In this document: in pieces, positions 27,901 through 39,900 of the stretch
How the letters are laid out: the number at the start of each line of letters is the position of its first letter
How positions within the stretch are numbered: the stretch's first letter is position 1
Position numbers and translations under genes: made by a program
Notes under the pieces: generated by a model
Database searches by the model: none
Told to the model about the DNA's origin: nothing
What the model saw: only the letters and a program-made list of their open reading frames with translations
Assembly (NCBI GenBank): GCA_000708835.1
Contig: DF237571.1
Span: 1 to 50,243, forward strand
Reading direction: 5' to 3'
From: Klebsormidium nitens
Taxonomy: Eukaryota; Streptophyta; Klebsormidiophyceae; Klebsormidiales; Klebsormidiaceae
Length of the DNA stretch: 50,243 nucleotides

Positions 27901-28688
27901 AATGCATTCCATCCACCGGCTGAAACAGGGGAAGAACCGGATGGTGCCGTCAGAAAGGCACCAACTAACAACGTGTCAATGATAATTCCACCCAACCGTC
28001 AATCTTTTGTATCCTGACAAGCGGGCTTGATTGGGCTTTAAACAACCACTGCAGCTGCTTTCAACTGATTCACGACTTTCCAATGTGGCAGATGACAAGC
28101 CATGCGCTATTGTGAGAAAACACCTTAAGGAGAAGTGTTTGCAAGCTCTGGACCCACCATATGAGATAAAATTTCATGTTCACATCAGAGTACTCAAATG
28201 GTGCACACTTACTTGGCAACATCCACACTCTCCGCAGCTAGAACGAGGGACACGGAGGAGCTCCGCACGTAGAAACAGAAGTAATCCTGCACAAGCAGAG
28301 ATGATTGGCTTGAAAAGCTACACCAGCCAGGAAAAACAGCCAGGTGCCCCAGACAGGCGATTCAGGATTGTGAATGAGCTTCAGCTTCAGTTGACAGTGA
28401 GCTCAAGGATCATTGAGCAAGTTTGGTTTACTGCAACAATGGTGCATGAGCTTCAGCTTCAAAGTTCGTCAATCTTGTGGAGCAAGGACAGAACTAACTC
28501 ACCACATGCCTTGAGGGTGATTGCAGGGGCCCCACAGAGACATCAACAAGCGGAAAATATCCTTTCAAAACCTTATCGTCTTTACTCTCCTTATAAAGAA
28601 GCCGCCCATTCTTGTTATCCAGACGAAACCAGCGCTTTCGCCATCTTTTCAAAGTGTCGCTGCGTTTGAGCAAGTAACCTTCCTTCAT
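24958..28688 (-). CDS. PH-domain and coiled-coil protein (SWAP-70-like), 7 exons
   Basis: Exons in transcript order: 28688-28503, 28286-28213, 27919-27888, 27645-26565, 26267-26111, 25493-25344, 25125-24958. Phases agree and give 615 residues. Residues 1-97 form a pleckstrin-homology domain split over three exons: EGYLLKRSDTLKRWRKRWF with a following LDNKNGRLLYKE, DYFCFYVRSSSVSLVLAAE, and the C-terminal helix NRWMECIAVAA. Residues 98-455 are disordered, rich in Ser, Pro, Thr and Glu. Residues 458-600 are coiled coil (DAAAAKEEQLALMQSVAQID, VKEELAGLKRELDGERANRE, KELKKHEARCKDLEARL). PH domains bind phosphoinositides and recruit proteins to membranes. The N-terminal placement resembles plant SWAP-70-type proteins, but the long disordered middle differs and I do not claim orthology. 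An extra 5' exon above 28688 cannot be excluded, because the PH domain starts immediately at the ATG. Confidence 0.8.
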
Positions 28689-30191
28689 TTCCTGCTTCCT
28701 CCAGTTGTCTTCTGTTCTCGAATCCTGTTGGCAATTCCTCTCCAGTTCAGGTACTCCTTACACCCCTTACGCCCTTGCTCTTGATCATCATGAACGTCAT
28801 GGGTTACATTCGCTGGCTCTCAACCAGGCCAAAGTCCCTCCCTTCTAGTGCCTCCAAACTCTCTCAAATGCTGACGTCATAATTCCCAAAAGCGAAGAGA
28901 TACGTCATCCTACGCCCGGAGGTAATTCGACTACGATATTTTCGTACAAAACTTAGGGTTTTAAAATCCGCAAACTGACGTCATAAACTCTATTTTGTCC
29001 ACTATTATGAGCCCCTTCAACTGAGCTTGTCGAGCTGTGCGCTCTGAGTCTCCGGCGGCAACTTTTCACCTCTTCAAAAGCTGAGTAGCTTCCTCCTCTT
29101 CGCTACGACCTTTCGGGGACCTTTCTATCTCTTCTTCCTACTCATGTGCTGAGTGTGTGTTTCTTGCAAGGAAGTGCCGCGGGGACGCGCCCCCAAAGTT
29201 GCGCCTTGCTGCCCCCTTCTACCTCTCGCTTTGCTTGAAAAAGAAAGAAATGAAAGCCCTGTCGGATGTCCTCCCTAAGGTAGCTTGCAGTGCAGTCTTG
29301 AGCCTGTGCTGCCACGAGTCACGGTCGACTCAGCGCATGACGCGAAATGGCAGGGGCCGAGTGACATCACCGAAGTGAAGGTCGCTGCCTACGTCAGCAT
29401 ACCTTTAACGAGAAATGCGGCTCCCCTTCGCCCCCTGCCCGATTGAGTATTTCTTGCTGTTTCGAGTTGACTCGATACTTTGCGATACCCCCCAAGTGAA
29501 GCCTCTGCCTCTGCCTCTAGGTACCTATCTACTGGACGTAGGTCTGTAAGTTTGCAGGTCTCAACGATGACGTACTCATGACGCTGTCAGTGGTTAAGTA
29601 GCACAACACTAAAACCCTAAGGTCAAGTGAGAGCAGTAACCCGCTTTTGACCACCCTAAGGCGTTCCGCAATGGGCCCGCCCGAACCCACCCTAAACCGC
29701 CATACCCACCCCACCAAGATCAGTCGGTTATGGTGTTTGACCCTAAACCGCCAACGATCCCCCGGGCACTACTCACATGAGTCGGGGAACATTGCACAAC
29801 CGTTGCGATCATTCCACGTGTCCAATTCAAGCTTCCCGCAGTCGTCACCCGTGCGTCATAGATACCCTGGTACGGTACCGCCTCACTGGCAGAGAACGGT
29901 ACCGAGGTTCCGGCAGCCACGTGGGAGTTGAGACTTGCAAACTTACAGACTCTACTGATTTAAGTATCTGGCACTGAAGTCTGAAGTTCTGGAGTCTGAA
30001 CTCCGCGTGTGTGTAGAGCTACATTTCAAAGCGCAGAGCTACATTTCAGTTGACCTGTCAAAGACGCGCAACTTCAAGTTCAGAGTACTCATGGCGGCAT
30101 ACCTAAGACGGTCACTGGACTAGCATTTGTGGTGCTATGTGCATGTCTTGGAGGCGGCCTGGTTGGGTCTGTGGTTAGAACAAAACAAGGA
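28689..30191. promoter_or_regulatory. Divergent intergenic region between PH-domain (-) and SAC3A-like (+) genes
   Basis: This 1.5-kb gap lies between two divergent start codons and should hold both promoters. TGACGTCA-related words occur at about 28873-28878, 28976-28983 and 29569-29573; plant bZIP factors commonly bind such sites, but function here is inference. A pair of near-identical segments around 30013-30050 (gagctacatttca) forms a small direct repeat just upstream of the SAC3A-like start. No gene was recognised. Confidence 0.45.
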
Positions 30192-33100
30192 ATGGGGGAT
30201 GGTGCAGGGCAGCAGGAGTATTCGGGGTACCCCGGCTGGGGCGGCCAGGCAGGGTGGGGGCAGGGTAGCTACCAGCAGTACCCAGGCTATGTAGAAACCC
30301 CCGCCGCCTGGACACAACCCAGCTACCAGCCGCCCACAGACCAGGTCAGTCTTCATTCAGTTGCTTTTTTGAAACTTGAGTTGTGCAGGACCGAGCCAGC
30401 TATTGTCAGCAATTTCATCAGCAGATCATGAGAAAGTATTGCTTGTGACGATGAACGTTGTTGTAGGCAGAGGTCTTGTTTGACGCGGTTGAGTCCTTTG
30501 GTGCAATATGCACGATGTGCTATGTTCTGTTTCTCCGATTTCCATCACACCTGTGTAAGGGCTACAAAATGTACGAATTGTTCTGAGCTCTCAGAGTAGG
30601 AAGGGGTTTTGTTAATGCAAGTTGCCTTGCAGATTGCTGTTGAAAAGAATTAGGCATCAGGCGTTGTCCTGACCCGCTCCTTCTTGCTTTGCAGGTTGAA
30701 GCCGAGCCGGGGCCTCCTGGGGAGGAGCGGCCGGGTTCGCAGAATGTCACGGCCCCCGAGCCCCCAGCCCCACCCCAGGGCAGCCAATCGGGGGCACCTC
30801 CGGAGTACTACTTTCCGCAGCAGGAGCAGCAGCAGGCATACGCGGCACCACCGCAAGCCAACGGCTACCCTCCCACGTATAATGCCTACCAGTACCCGCC
30901 CTCGCAGCAAGGCTACGAGGCAGGCACTTATGACTATGGCCAGGCCCAGGCGCCGGGGTATCCGCCCCAGCCGTCAGCGCAGGCGGATGGCTCTGCAGGG
31001 TACCCCGCTAGTGGCCAGTACGATTACTCAGGCTACTACTCGCAGCCTGCGTATGACACCCAGCAGGCGTATCAGCAACCGTCCTATCCGTACCCCCCCC
31101 AAGCTCCCCAGCAGTACGACTATTCACAATGGCCTCAGTACGCTGCCACCGCGCAGGGGGACTCAAGTGCGGCCGCGCAGGGCGCCACTCCGGAGGGCGG
31201 GTCACAGGCCTACCAGGCTCCGAGTGGGTACACGCAAGAGTTTGTGGCAACGCCCTCTGCAGGACCGACAGAGGCCAACGGTAGCGCGACCAGCTATGCA
31301 AGTGTGGTGGCACACGGGCAAGCCGCGAACCTGGTGAGTACTTGAGCAGGGCAGGGTCTGACTGTGGCAAAGTGATGTTTCTCGACAGAAACCGATGGAG
31401 CCAACACAAATGGTGTATCCTTTGTTTCAATGCACTTCGTCGGCTTGAGTTGAGTTTATAAGGAAACACGTGTTGACCCTCGTCTACTAAAAGGATGTGA
31501 GCAGTCACTGTTTATACGTTGTGTACCCACCGCGCCTGATCAAAGCGGTGGTCACGCTCGCAGTCTGTGCGTTTCATCGAGAGGTAGAATCATTGTGGGT
31601 CCCTGTTTCTTCCAGGGCGTCACTCCGGAGGCGGCTCTTGCCCTGTCCATGGCCCTGTCGCAGAGCCGTGGGGCCCAGCAGCAGTCCCAGCAGGCCCTCC
31701 CCCCCCCGCCGCAGCAGGGGCAGCCCCCGTCCTTTGCCCAGGCCGTTAGCCAGCAGACGGGGGTCAAGGAGTGGACCTGGAACACGGGCAAGATGCAGAT
31801 CCCCACGAACCCGCGCCTCGCGGGCAACTTTGCGGGGAAGCCGAAGCCCCTGCCCAAGGAGCCCCCGCAGCCGGCGTACGTCACGGTGGATGCGCACAAG
31901 GGCCCCGAGGCCAAGCCAGGCGGGGACGCCAAGGCCAGCGACTTCCCGCCGGCGCTGCGCGGGTACGTGCAGCGGTGCTTCGAGCGATGCAAGACGGACG
32001 AGCAGCGGAGGGGGGTCGAGGTGGTGCTGCAGGAGGTGAGCCGACGTGCTCATTGCAAAGGCGCGGCAGGGTCGGAGCAAAGATGTTGTGCAGGAAGAGC
32101 GGAGGGCAGGCCCGCCTGCAAGCGGCAGCTGAAATGACTTGCAAAGCAAGAAAAAAAGGTCAATTGGATTCCTTGTTGCAAGCGCCAACTCAAAAGCCAC
32201 ATCTCCATCCCTTTCACGCTGGTTTGTCTCGGGACTGGTGCAGATCATCCGGACGGCCACGCGCGACAACACTCTGGCCACCACGGACTGGGACACCCAG
32301 GCGTACCCGCCCATCCTAACCGGCCCCGCGCTCTCCAAGGCCGGCGCTGGCGAGCGCCGGAGCAGGTGGGAACCGGAGCCGCCGCCGCCCAGTAGCCCGG
32401 GGGCGGAGAAGAAAACGCGGTGGGGGGCCGAGAGGCCGAGCCCCACCAACGGCCATCCCCACCCGGGGCTATTCTCACGGCTGGGCCTTAAGAAGTCGAC
32501 AAATATGACCTGGGTCCGGGGCCAGAGCCCCGAGAAAGGTGCAAAACCGAAACCGTCCCCAAGGGGGAGGAAGCGGGGGAGGAAGGCCGCTGCCGCGGTG
32601 CCGGACGACAGCCGGGGGTCCAGCAGTAGCGAGAGCGGGGGGGGGACGCCCCGCAAGAAAGGCGCGGGTAAGCCCACCCCGGAGGAGGTCAACCGGCGAG
32701 AGCGGCGGTCGCGACGGTTCGAGGGGCCAGACGGGAAGAAGGGGCGGCGGCGGGGGGAGCCGGTGGCCGGGGAGGCGAGCCTGCGCAAGGACCGCGCAGC
32801 GCTGCTGATGGCGGCCGCGGGCCAGGGGGCCGCAGAGGACATCGACTGGAGTACCATGACGGTTAAGGGGACCAGCCAGACCGTGGAGAAGAAGTTTTTG
32901 CGGCTCACGGCAGCGCCCGACCCTAGCACGGTGAGGACCAAGCGGGGTTTTGACAAAGAACCTATTTCGATCGGCTGGAACTTTCGAGAACGGCTGTCCA
33001 TTTTTGCGACTTGGAGGGCCTGTGCTTTGAAGGCCTTGAACCCTGAAGTTGCTCAATCCCTTCCAAGCATGTGCGGGGCTGAACGTGACAAGCCTGCCGG

Positions 33101-35089
33101 AGGCCGTCGAAGCCAACACCCTAGATTCAGAAAACCCGAACCCTTGAGACTCGAGTAGGCCGTCGCTGTCCGATTCACTACTACCAGAGTGGATAACGTG
33201 TTTTGGGCTTGCTTTTGGTGGCTCCTTCCTCTTCGTCGTGCTCCGCTGACGCGCTGTGCTGGGGGTGGCGTGCAGGTGCGGCCGGAGCCGGTGTTGCACC
33301 AGGCCCTGGCCATGGTGGAGGCGACGGAGCGCGACTACTACTACCGCTGCGACCAGCTCAAGAGCATGCGCCAGGACCTCACCGTGCAGCGGATACGCAA
33401 CGCCTTCACCGTCAGGGTAAGGCCCCAGAGCGCCATCGGTGCGAGCCCGATGAGATGTCGGTCTCTGTATTGGTTGCACCTTTGTTCGACCGCACTGTCG
33501 AGTGTTGTTGTCCTCTAAGCCATCATTTCCTTCGATTCTGGGTTGACACCTGTCGCTTGCTGGTTTTCTGGGATCTCGGGCCAACCAGGCGTTCTGGCCT
33601 TTGGTCGCTTGGACCGTGCGAACAAGAGTGCACGACCCCCGCCAACCATTACGTCAGCTTGGCATTAGTCGACGCGTCCCTGCAAGTGCACGGCCACGTA
33701 CACTCCTTCCGAGTTCTATTAAGCAATTTCCCATGCTGCATTTCCGTACATGCCTATCCCAGCCTCGGTTGTGTACCACCATCCCGCCGCCTCGGCAGCT
33801 TTTCCGACCCCGTGCATGGCTGTGCAGGTGTACGAGACGCACGCGCGCATGGCGCTGGAGTTCGGCGACCTGGCGGAGTACAACCAGTGCCAGGCGCAGC
33901 TCAAGATCCTGTACGCCGAGGGCCTCCCCGGCTGCGTCCACGAGTTTGCCGCGTACCGCCTCCTCTACATCGTCTTTCACCACTCCGCCGGCTCCGCAGA
34001 CCTCCTCTCCGAGCTGAAAGGGTGCGCGCGCGCCAGCACCTCGCTGCTGCAACTCCGTAGCATCTGCCGTATTGTTCCAAAATTGCAGGGCGGCGGCGGC
34101 GCAAGATCTGCGCAACGTCGGATCGACGCCAAATGGTTGCTGATCCCCGAATGTGCTTCAAGCGTTGCTTTTGTCTGTGCGACAATGAAGTGTGACCCTG
34201 AGCTGCTGTGCTTACTGTTTCCGTGCAGCCTGAGTGCGGAGGTCAAGGCCAGCCACCCCGTCTCGCACGCGCTCAAAATCCGGGCGGCTTATTCCGCCCA
34301 CGACTACGTTAGCTTTTTCCGGCTGTATGATAGCGCTCCTAACCTAAACAAACGTCTATTAGGTAAGCGCTCGAGCAGGCCTGCATCTGCTTCCATGACG
34401 ACCTCAGGAGGACGTGCGGCTTATGACATGTGTTCGTCAGCCATGCGGGGGCTGTGCACGTTCACCGCCGTTCTCGTCATTCGAGCGCTCGAATGAATCC
34501 ACTACTGCGCGCCTGTCACAAGATTGTTCGTTTTCAACCAGCGTGGCCGTCGACTACAGAGCACTCGCCGGAGGCTAACAGCCATTCATTTTGTTGTGCA
34601 GATTTGCGGGTAGAGAAGGTGCGCTTTGAGGCCGTCAAACGGATGACCCGGGCCTTCCGGCCGAACTTGCAGGTCGCCGAGGTGGCCCGCGTGCTCGGCT
34701 TTGCGGCCGCAACAGGGCCCACCGCCGAGGTGACGCCCGAGGAAGTGGACGACTGCGAGGAGTGGCTCACCGCGCACGGGGCCACCGTCGTGACCGACAA
34801 GGGGGAATCGTTGCTTGATACCAAGGTGAGCGCACCGGGGGGAGCGACTTTGGAACGGATCGCACAGTCCTCTTCTCGGTGACGGCATCTGAGGCAGAGG
34901 CAAATCCAGTCAACTTTTTCTTTGATCTCATGTCGATTGAGAGCGGGTTGAGTTGACAATTCTTCGCCTGGTGCTGTGCTGCAGGTTAGCCAAACCGCCC
35001 TCTTTATCCCCGTGCCTGCGGAAGCTGTCGCACATGGGGATGCCAATCTAGCTGCGAACGCCTTCTTTGCGAAACGAACCGTGGCTTAA
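30192..35089 (+). CDS. SAC3A: SAC3/GANP/THP3 family protein (SAC3A-like), 9 exons
   Basis: Exons: 30192-30344, 30695-31333, 31616-32035, 32244-32930, 33276-33416, 33828-34021, 34229-34362, 34602-34825, 34985-35089. Phases agree and give 898 residues. Residues 1-265 are rich in Gln, Tyr, Pro, Gly and Ala. A conserved block reads [20 protein letters not shown] and [20 protein letters not shown], as in plant SAC3A. A charged Arg/Lys/Ser linker follows. The SAC3/GANP domain starts near residue 634 with [73 protein letters not shown] and [15 protein letters not shown]. Yeast Thp3 and human LENG8 are the related group. Family members act in nuclear mRNA export or processing together with PCI-domain partners. 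The 3' exon ends in a short variable tail. Exon 4 is very GC-rich, which creates a long antisense open frame without significance. Confidence 0.92.
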
Positions 35090-36909
35090 GGCTCTTCAAG
35101 TCGTCTTTGTTGTTTCCCTCGGGAGCCTTCTGTTGATCACATATTGCACGCAGCTTTTGCTTTTGAGCAACTCTTCAAAAAAGCCCAGTGCAGCGACCCC
35201 GTTGGTCTGCTTCGAAGTGAAAGGCTGCCTTTCATAGGTGTCCGCGTTATCGGCTCAGTGCCGCTGTAATGACGCTATTTAAGCTGAGGCCCTTGAAGGG
35301 CATATTAACACATCATGGATTTCAGGAGAAGCACGTATGAAGAAAATGGGGGGGCGAGAGCATTCTCACCGGAATCCAGATTTGACATACAGCACCTGCA
35401 AGGCCATAGTGCCTGCGCAGTCTGCATTCTCACTGCACCGTGATCCCCGCTAGGTATCAATTGAAAGTTGCTGTTGTTGACGGTACACGCATTTGCGGCC
35501 GCCTCACAATGATCGAGAGTATCATTATCGACAAATATGTGTAAACATTGCATGACATATGCATGGAATGGACGTATGTCAATCTTGTGATTACTTCCTG
35601 CGTCAAACTATAAATACATGGCGGCTCACGCATTGCATGCTCGGTCATGGCCGTTCAAGATTCTGGAGTTAGACAGCTGCGCGTTCGAAAGACCTGTGTA
35701 CAGTGTGTAGCCCCAGCGTGACCAATAACGTGCATAAAGACTATCCCTGCATAAAGCGTACCTCTCAGACTGCGTCGGATTTCCACAGTTGAAAGGTTGA
35801 CAAGTGTCACTTCAAGAGTGCTACAGCAGTTTCGGGGCAGGCTTCCCGGTTGCGTTCGATAGATAGGGTGTATTTAGTCTAAACTTACGCTAAATTTAGT
35901 CTAAGTTTAGTTGCGTTACCAGACCAATTGACGTCATAGATGAGACCAGTATTGATACGTGGCAAATATCGAGCGCGTCAGATGGGCCCTGAGCAGCGGA
36001 TCTACGGCTCGGTGCTCACCTTGGTTTTAAATGACGTCAAAGCAAAAGCTAAAACTTAGACTAAATAGCCTAAACACAGACTAGATTTAGACCCTAAATA
36101 CACCCAATCTATCGAACGCAGCCGGGAAGCCTGCCCCGAAACTGCTGTATTCTCCTTTCAAAAGTCCTTTGCACGCGTCGCCTTGATTACGATTACAAAA
36201 TGTCAGAGCTGCAGCCGTCCGATTCTGCGCGCAAATCGTGCACAATGAGGATCCTCATCAGCATGACAGCATCAGTTTTGATGTTCCATGCATTTGGAAT
36301 CTGGAAAGTGAATCAGAAAGCTCCTCATGCTGGCTCGAGCCATGGCTCTGCAGACTGCATTGTAATTCTCATATTGGCTCAAGGTGGGCTCAAGCATCCA
36401 ACTTCCTTCTCCCTAGCTGGAGTAGGTACGCCAAGCTCATGAGCACCCAGCAGCTGAGGACTTTCCTGTCTGGTTGCTCAGCTGGCGGCTTCAAAGACGT
36501 TGATGTTTGCTTGCAAGTGGGCCACGAAAAGAAGGGTGGATCTTCCGCTGCTCAAGGCAGGACCACTTCTCGTCATCCATGGCCACCTTTTACAACGCCA
36601 CCACCAGTGGCATCCTTCCGGGCCACGCTCTTCCGCCGCAATTGGCTCAACTCTGGTGAGCTGGCCTTACAATGTGGGCACTAGTGCTGCGGCATTCCAG
36701 CCTCACGTTGTATCGTTAGTGACTGCTTCTGCCAGCAATGCTGACATGCACAGGCCAAAAGAATGGTGGCTGTTCCAATTCGAATCACCACCCAGGCCTT
36801 GATGAAGGTAATACTATGAAATGTATCTCAAATTCGGTTGTTTGACCAATGGACTACTGCAAGCTTCCACGACTTGCACCTCCTGATTTCGCCGTGCTGC
36901 CTGCATCAG
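35090..36909. other. Intergenic region with inverted-repeat element; may hide 5' exons of TauE gene
   Basis: This stretch includes the 3' untranslated region of the SAC3A-like gene, the inverted-repeat element listed separately, and the unknown start of the TauE/SafE gene. A frame starting at 36200 contains a hydrophobic segment (MRILISMTASVLMFHAFGIW) that looks like a signal peptide. I could not connect it in phase to the exon at 36910, which needs a donor leaving two bases of a codon. Confidence 0.45.
35824..36147. mobile_element. Non-autonomous inverted-repeat element (MITE-like), 324 bp, TA flanks
   Basis: The left end starts cagcagtttcggggcaggct. The right end is its reverse complement, ending agcctgccccgaaactgctg. 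The arms match for roughly 50 bp with few mismatches, including the gttcgatagat and gggtgtatttag blocks, and weaker complementarity continues inward through repeated ctaaatttagtctaa-like words. TA stands directly outside both ends (35822-35823 and 36148-36149), consistent with a TA target-site duplication. There is no open frame inside, so any mobility would depend on a transposase elsewhere. A mariner-type origin is inferred only from the TA flank. Confidence 0.85.
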
Positions 36910-39900
36910 GTCGCACGAGCTGGGCTGGCTAAGTGGCGCCCTCCCCCCTGTAACTCCAGTGGACCAACAGTTTGAGCTCACCCCCAGGACTGGCGCCGCC
37001 CTGGTCCTGGCCTTTGTGGTGAGGCGCCGCCAACGCCTGTGTGCTTGTTCAACAAACTTTTGGGCGTCTGGTCTCTAGCCCAGAGGAACAGCTCACCGTC
37101 CAGGATTGATGCTGCTGCTGGCAGGACCAATTGCCCGTTGGGCTTGACCAAATATACCACTTCACTGTGATTTTGTAAATTTCCCTTCTGCTTCTGTCGA
37201 AATATTGGCCAGTTTGGAGCTAAAATTGAGAGGGCATCATAGCTGGTTTGAAACTAAAGTGATGTGCATCTCAACCTGGAGTTGCCCGTCACTTCGAAGT
37301 TGCCCTTCACTGACTCGAGATCCCAAAATGTGCCTTCTTGGAGAAGTTGAGTCACCACTGTTTGGGAATGACGGTCCCATTTAGGTGTCTAAAAGGTAGC
37401 TGTCAGACAAGCTCTAAATACCTTTGACGGTTAAGACAACCAACTCAAAACGTGCAGCTGACTTTTGGTGCCATTGGCTCTTCTCTCCACAACTTCTCAG
37501 CCCGCAGCCGTGATTGTCTGATCTTCAAATCAAGGCTCCCCATCAGAAGAAGACTCATGCCTCACCACCTACTACCATACATAACAATGAGCGAAGAACT
37601 GAGTAAAGCTGCTCTTCATATGTGCAGTGTGGTCTTTTGGCAAACGCGGCGGGCGTGGGTGGCGGCCCTTTCTACATCCCTTTGTTCAACGTGTTGCTGG
37701 GGTTCAACCTCAAGGTGTCTGCGGCCCTGTCCCACACTGTTGTCTCCGCCAGCGCCCTGGCCAGCACCCTGTACGGCCTGCGCCAGACCAGTCCCCGCGA
37801 CCCCAACCGGCCCCTCCTGGACGTGGACCTCGCGCTCACCTTCATCCCCGCGCTGCTGCTCGGGGTCAGCTTCGGTGAGGGGGCGCACGCGTGGCACCGC
37901 CTGAGGGCTCTTTTTGGAGCATGTTGAACCCATGTCTAGCCTCTCTTCGTCACGGTTGTCTTGTCCTTCTAAGCGGAGCAATGTGACTCATGCAGGATCA
38001 GCTCTTGTCGTGAGTTGATACTCTTGTTCGCCCTAGTCGAATTGTCCAAGAGTGGAGCGTACTACCCTGTGGTCTCGTTTGGGACGATATCGGCCCTTGC
38101 ACCCCGTATCATCAATCAGACTAGCGGAAGCGCGACCACAAAAGAAGACAAGACGAGAGGGCAGTCTTACCAGGCGGCTTACACCGACTAGCAGGTCTCA
38201 GCACATGGGCAATCACAGTCATGAGGTTCCCAATGTCGTACATTTGTCTGCTCGACTTTACGGCTCAGGTGAACAGAGACACAGCACACGGCCGTTGATC
38301 TTGTCTTCGCAAACAGACTGCCTTGATCGTCCGACTCACCAATACACCCTTTTTCGCTTGTTCGAGGGGATGGGAACTCCGAAGGTAGAGTGGTGTTTCC
38401 ATGGTTGCTCATTGCACTTTTTGACTGTACAAAGGAAGCTGTTCCACGCTGCTCGTATGTGGACCCGGTCACTTCGCGATAACAGCAGCGTGTTCAAGCT
38501 CCTCCCTGTTGTTCCTTTTCTACCTCGAGAGCCTGCTGCTTGGCCGCCACCCGAAGCGGGGTCCCACGCCGTTTCCTCTCGTCTTGCAGGCGTGCTATTC
38601 AACGTGCTCATCCCCGAGTGGCTGCAGACGATCCTGCTGGTCCTGCTGCTCGCCTTCGTCATCCGTAACACCGCCCGCAAGGCGCGCAAGCAGTGGGCCG
38701 CCGAGAAAGCCGCCCGCACCAAGGACGCTTCTGCCGTGGCCCCTTTAGCGGCCGCGCGCGAGCCCCTCCTCCCCGCCCATGAGAGCCACGATGTCGAGAG
38801 TGCCCCGCCCCCGAAGGACGAGCATGCCGACGCGGCCGCGGGCCTGGCGCGCAAGGGCACACTGCTGCAGCTCCTCGAGATGGAGGACCACCCGGGGGGG
38901 GTCTTCCACGAGGAGGCCTTCTTCCCCCACGACAAAACGCACGGCGCCGCGGCCCCTGAGCCGCCCACGCGACAGCGCGAGCAGCCCCGGGGCATGCTGG
39001 CGCGCATCCCTTTCGGGAAGCTGGCGGAGATCGTGGTGCTCTGGCTGCTATTCCTGTACAGCCAGCAGCTCAAGAGCCGCTACGGGCGGTGCACGTGGCA
39101 GTACCTGAGCATCTTGGCGGGGCAGGCGGCCGTGCTGGTGTCCTTTGCGGCGGGCCAGATATGGTACCAGGTGCGCAAGGCGGCCACGCGGCCGCACGAC
39201 CTCGACCCGGAGCTGCGGGTCATCCTGGCGGCGGACGCAGAGCGGGAGCCGGGTGAGGGAGAGCGCATGGCGGACGGAAGCAGGAATTCTCCACATCATG
39301 CTCGGACCATGGCGGAACTTGGCCTTTGGTGCCTTTGTTGACAGCCGACTTCCCATGTGGCCCCGACCTGAGGCCTTCGATCCCTGTCAGGGGCACAAGT
39401 CGCCCCTCGCCCTCGCCCTCGTCTCGCATCGTCTCGTCTCGTCTCGTCTTAGCGTCCAACCTCTCTCCACTTTCGGATTACCCGCTATGCGGGTCTGTTC
39501 TGGGAGCAATTGGCCTTTTCCCACCTGTGTCCGTCTCGACCCCTTCCTTTTTCCCCGCAGGCAAGCCCCACCCCGCGCGCGCGCTGGCGCAGGTGGCGGG
39601 CGTGATGGCCCTGGCGGGCATGACGGCGGGCCTGCTGGGCATTGGCGGCGCGCTGCTCTTCAACCCGTGGCTGCTGCAGCTAGGAGTGCACCCCCAGGTC
39701 AGCACGCGCGCCCGCACAGCGAGGCACCGCGCGCGCGCCTCCTTGCTCCCCGTGACAAGATCGAGAAAGATGGAGGCGCGTGCCGCTAGTGCGACCCCAC
39801 CACCATTGTGTGCACAAAGTTGGAATTGTGACAGAGGAGTGCAACAGCCGCTCGTTGATCTGTCGAGTGCAGGCCTGGACCAGCGAGGGGTCACGTGGCC

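Noticed and set aside
28031-28669. 212-codon plus-strand frame
   Set aside because: It covers exons 1 and 2 of the PH-domain gene in antisense and has no domain of its own.
29600-29760. Several ccctaaa-like words resembling plant telomere repeats
   Set aside because: The units are scattered and not in tandem, so there is no interstitial telomere array.
31574-33001. 475-codon open frame on the minus strand
   Set aside because: It lies antisense to exons 3 and 4 of the SAC3A-like gene. GC-rich third positions suppress stops on the opposite strand. It has no recognisable domain and spans an intron of the real gene.
38052-38589. 5' extension of the third TauE/SafE exon frame
   Set aside because: The extension reads through an intron. 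The acceptor cttgcag at 38583-38589 and the phase of the previous exon place the exon start at 38590.
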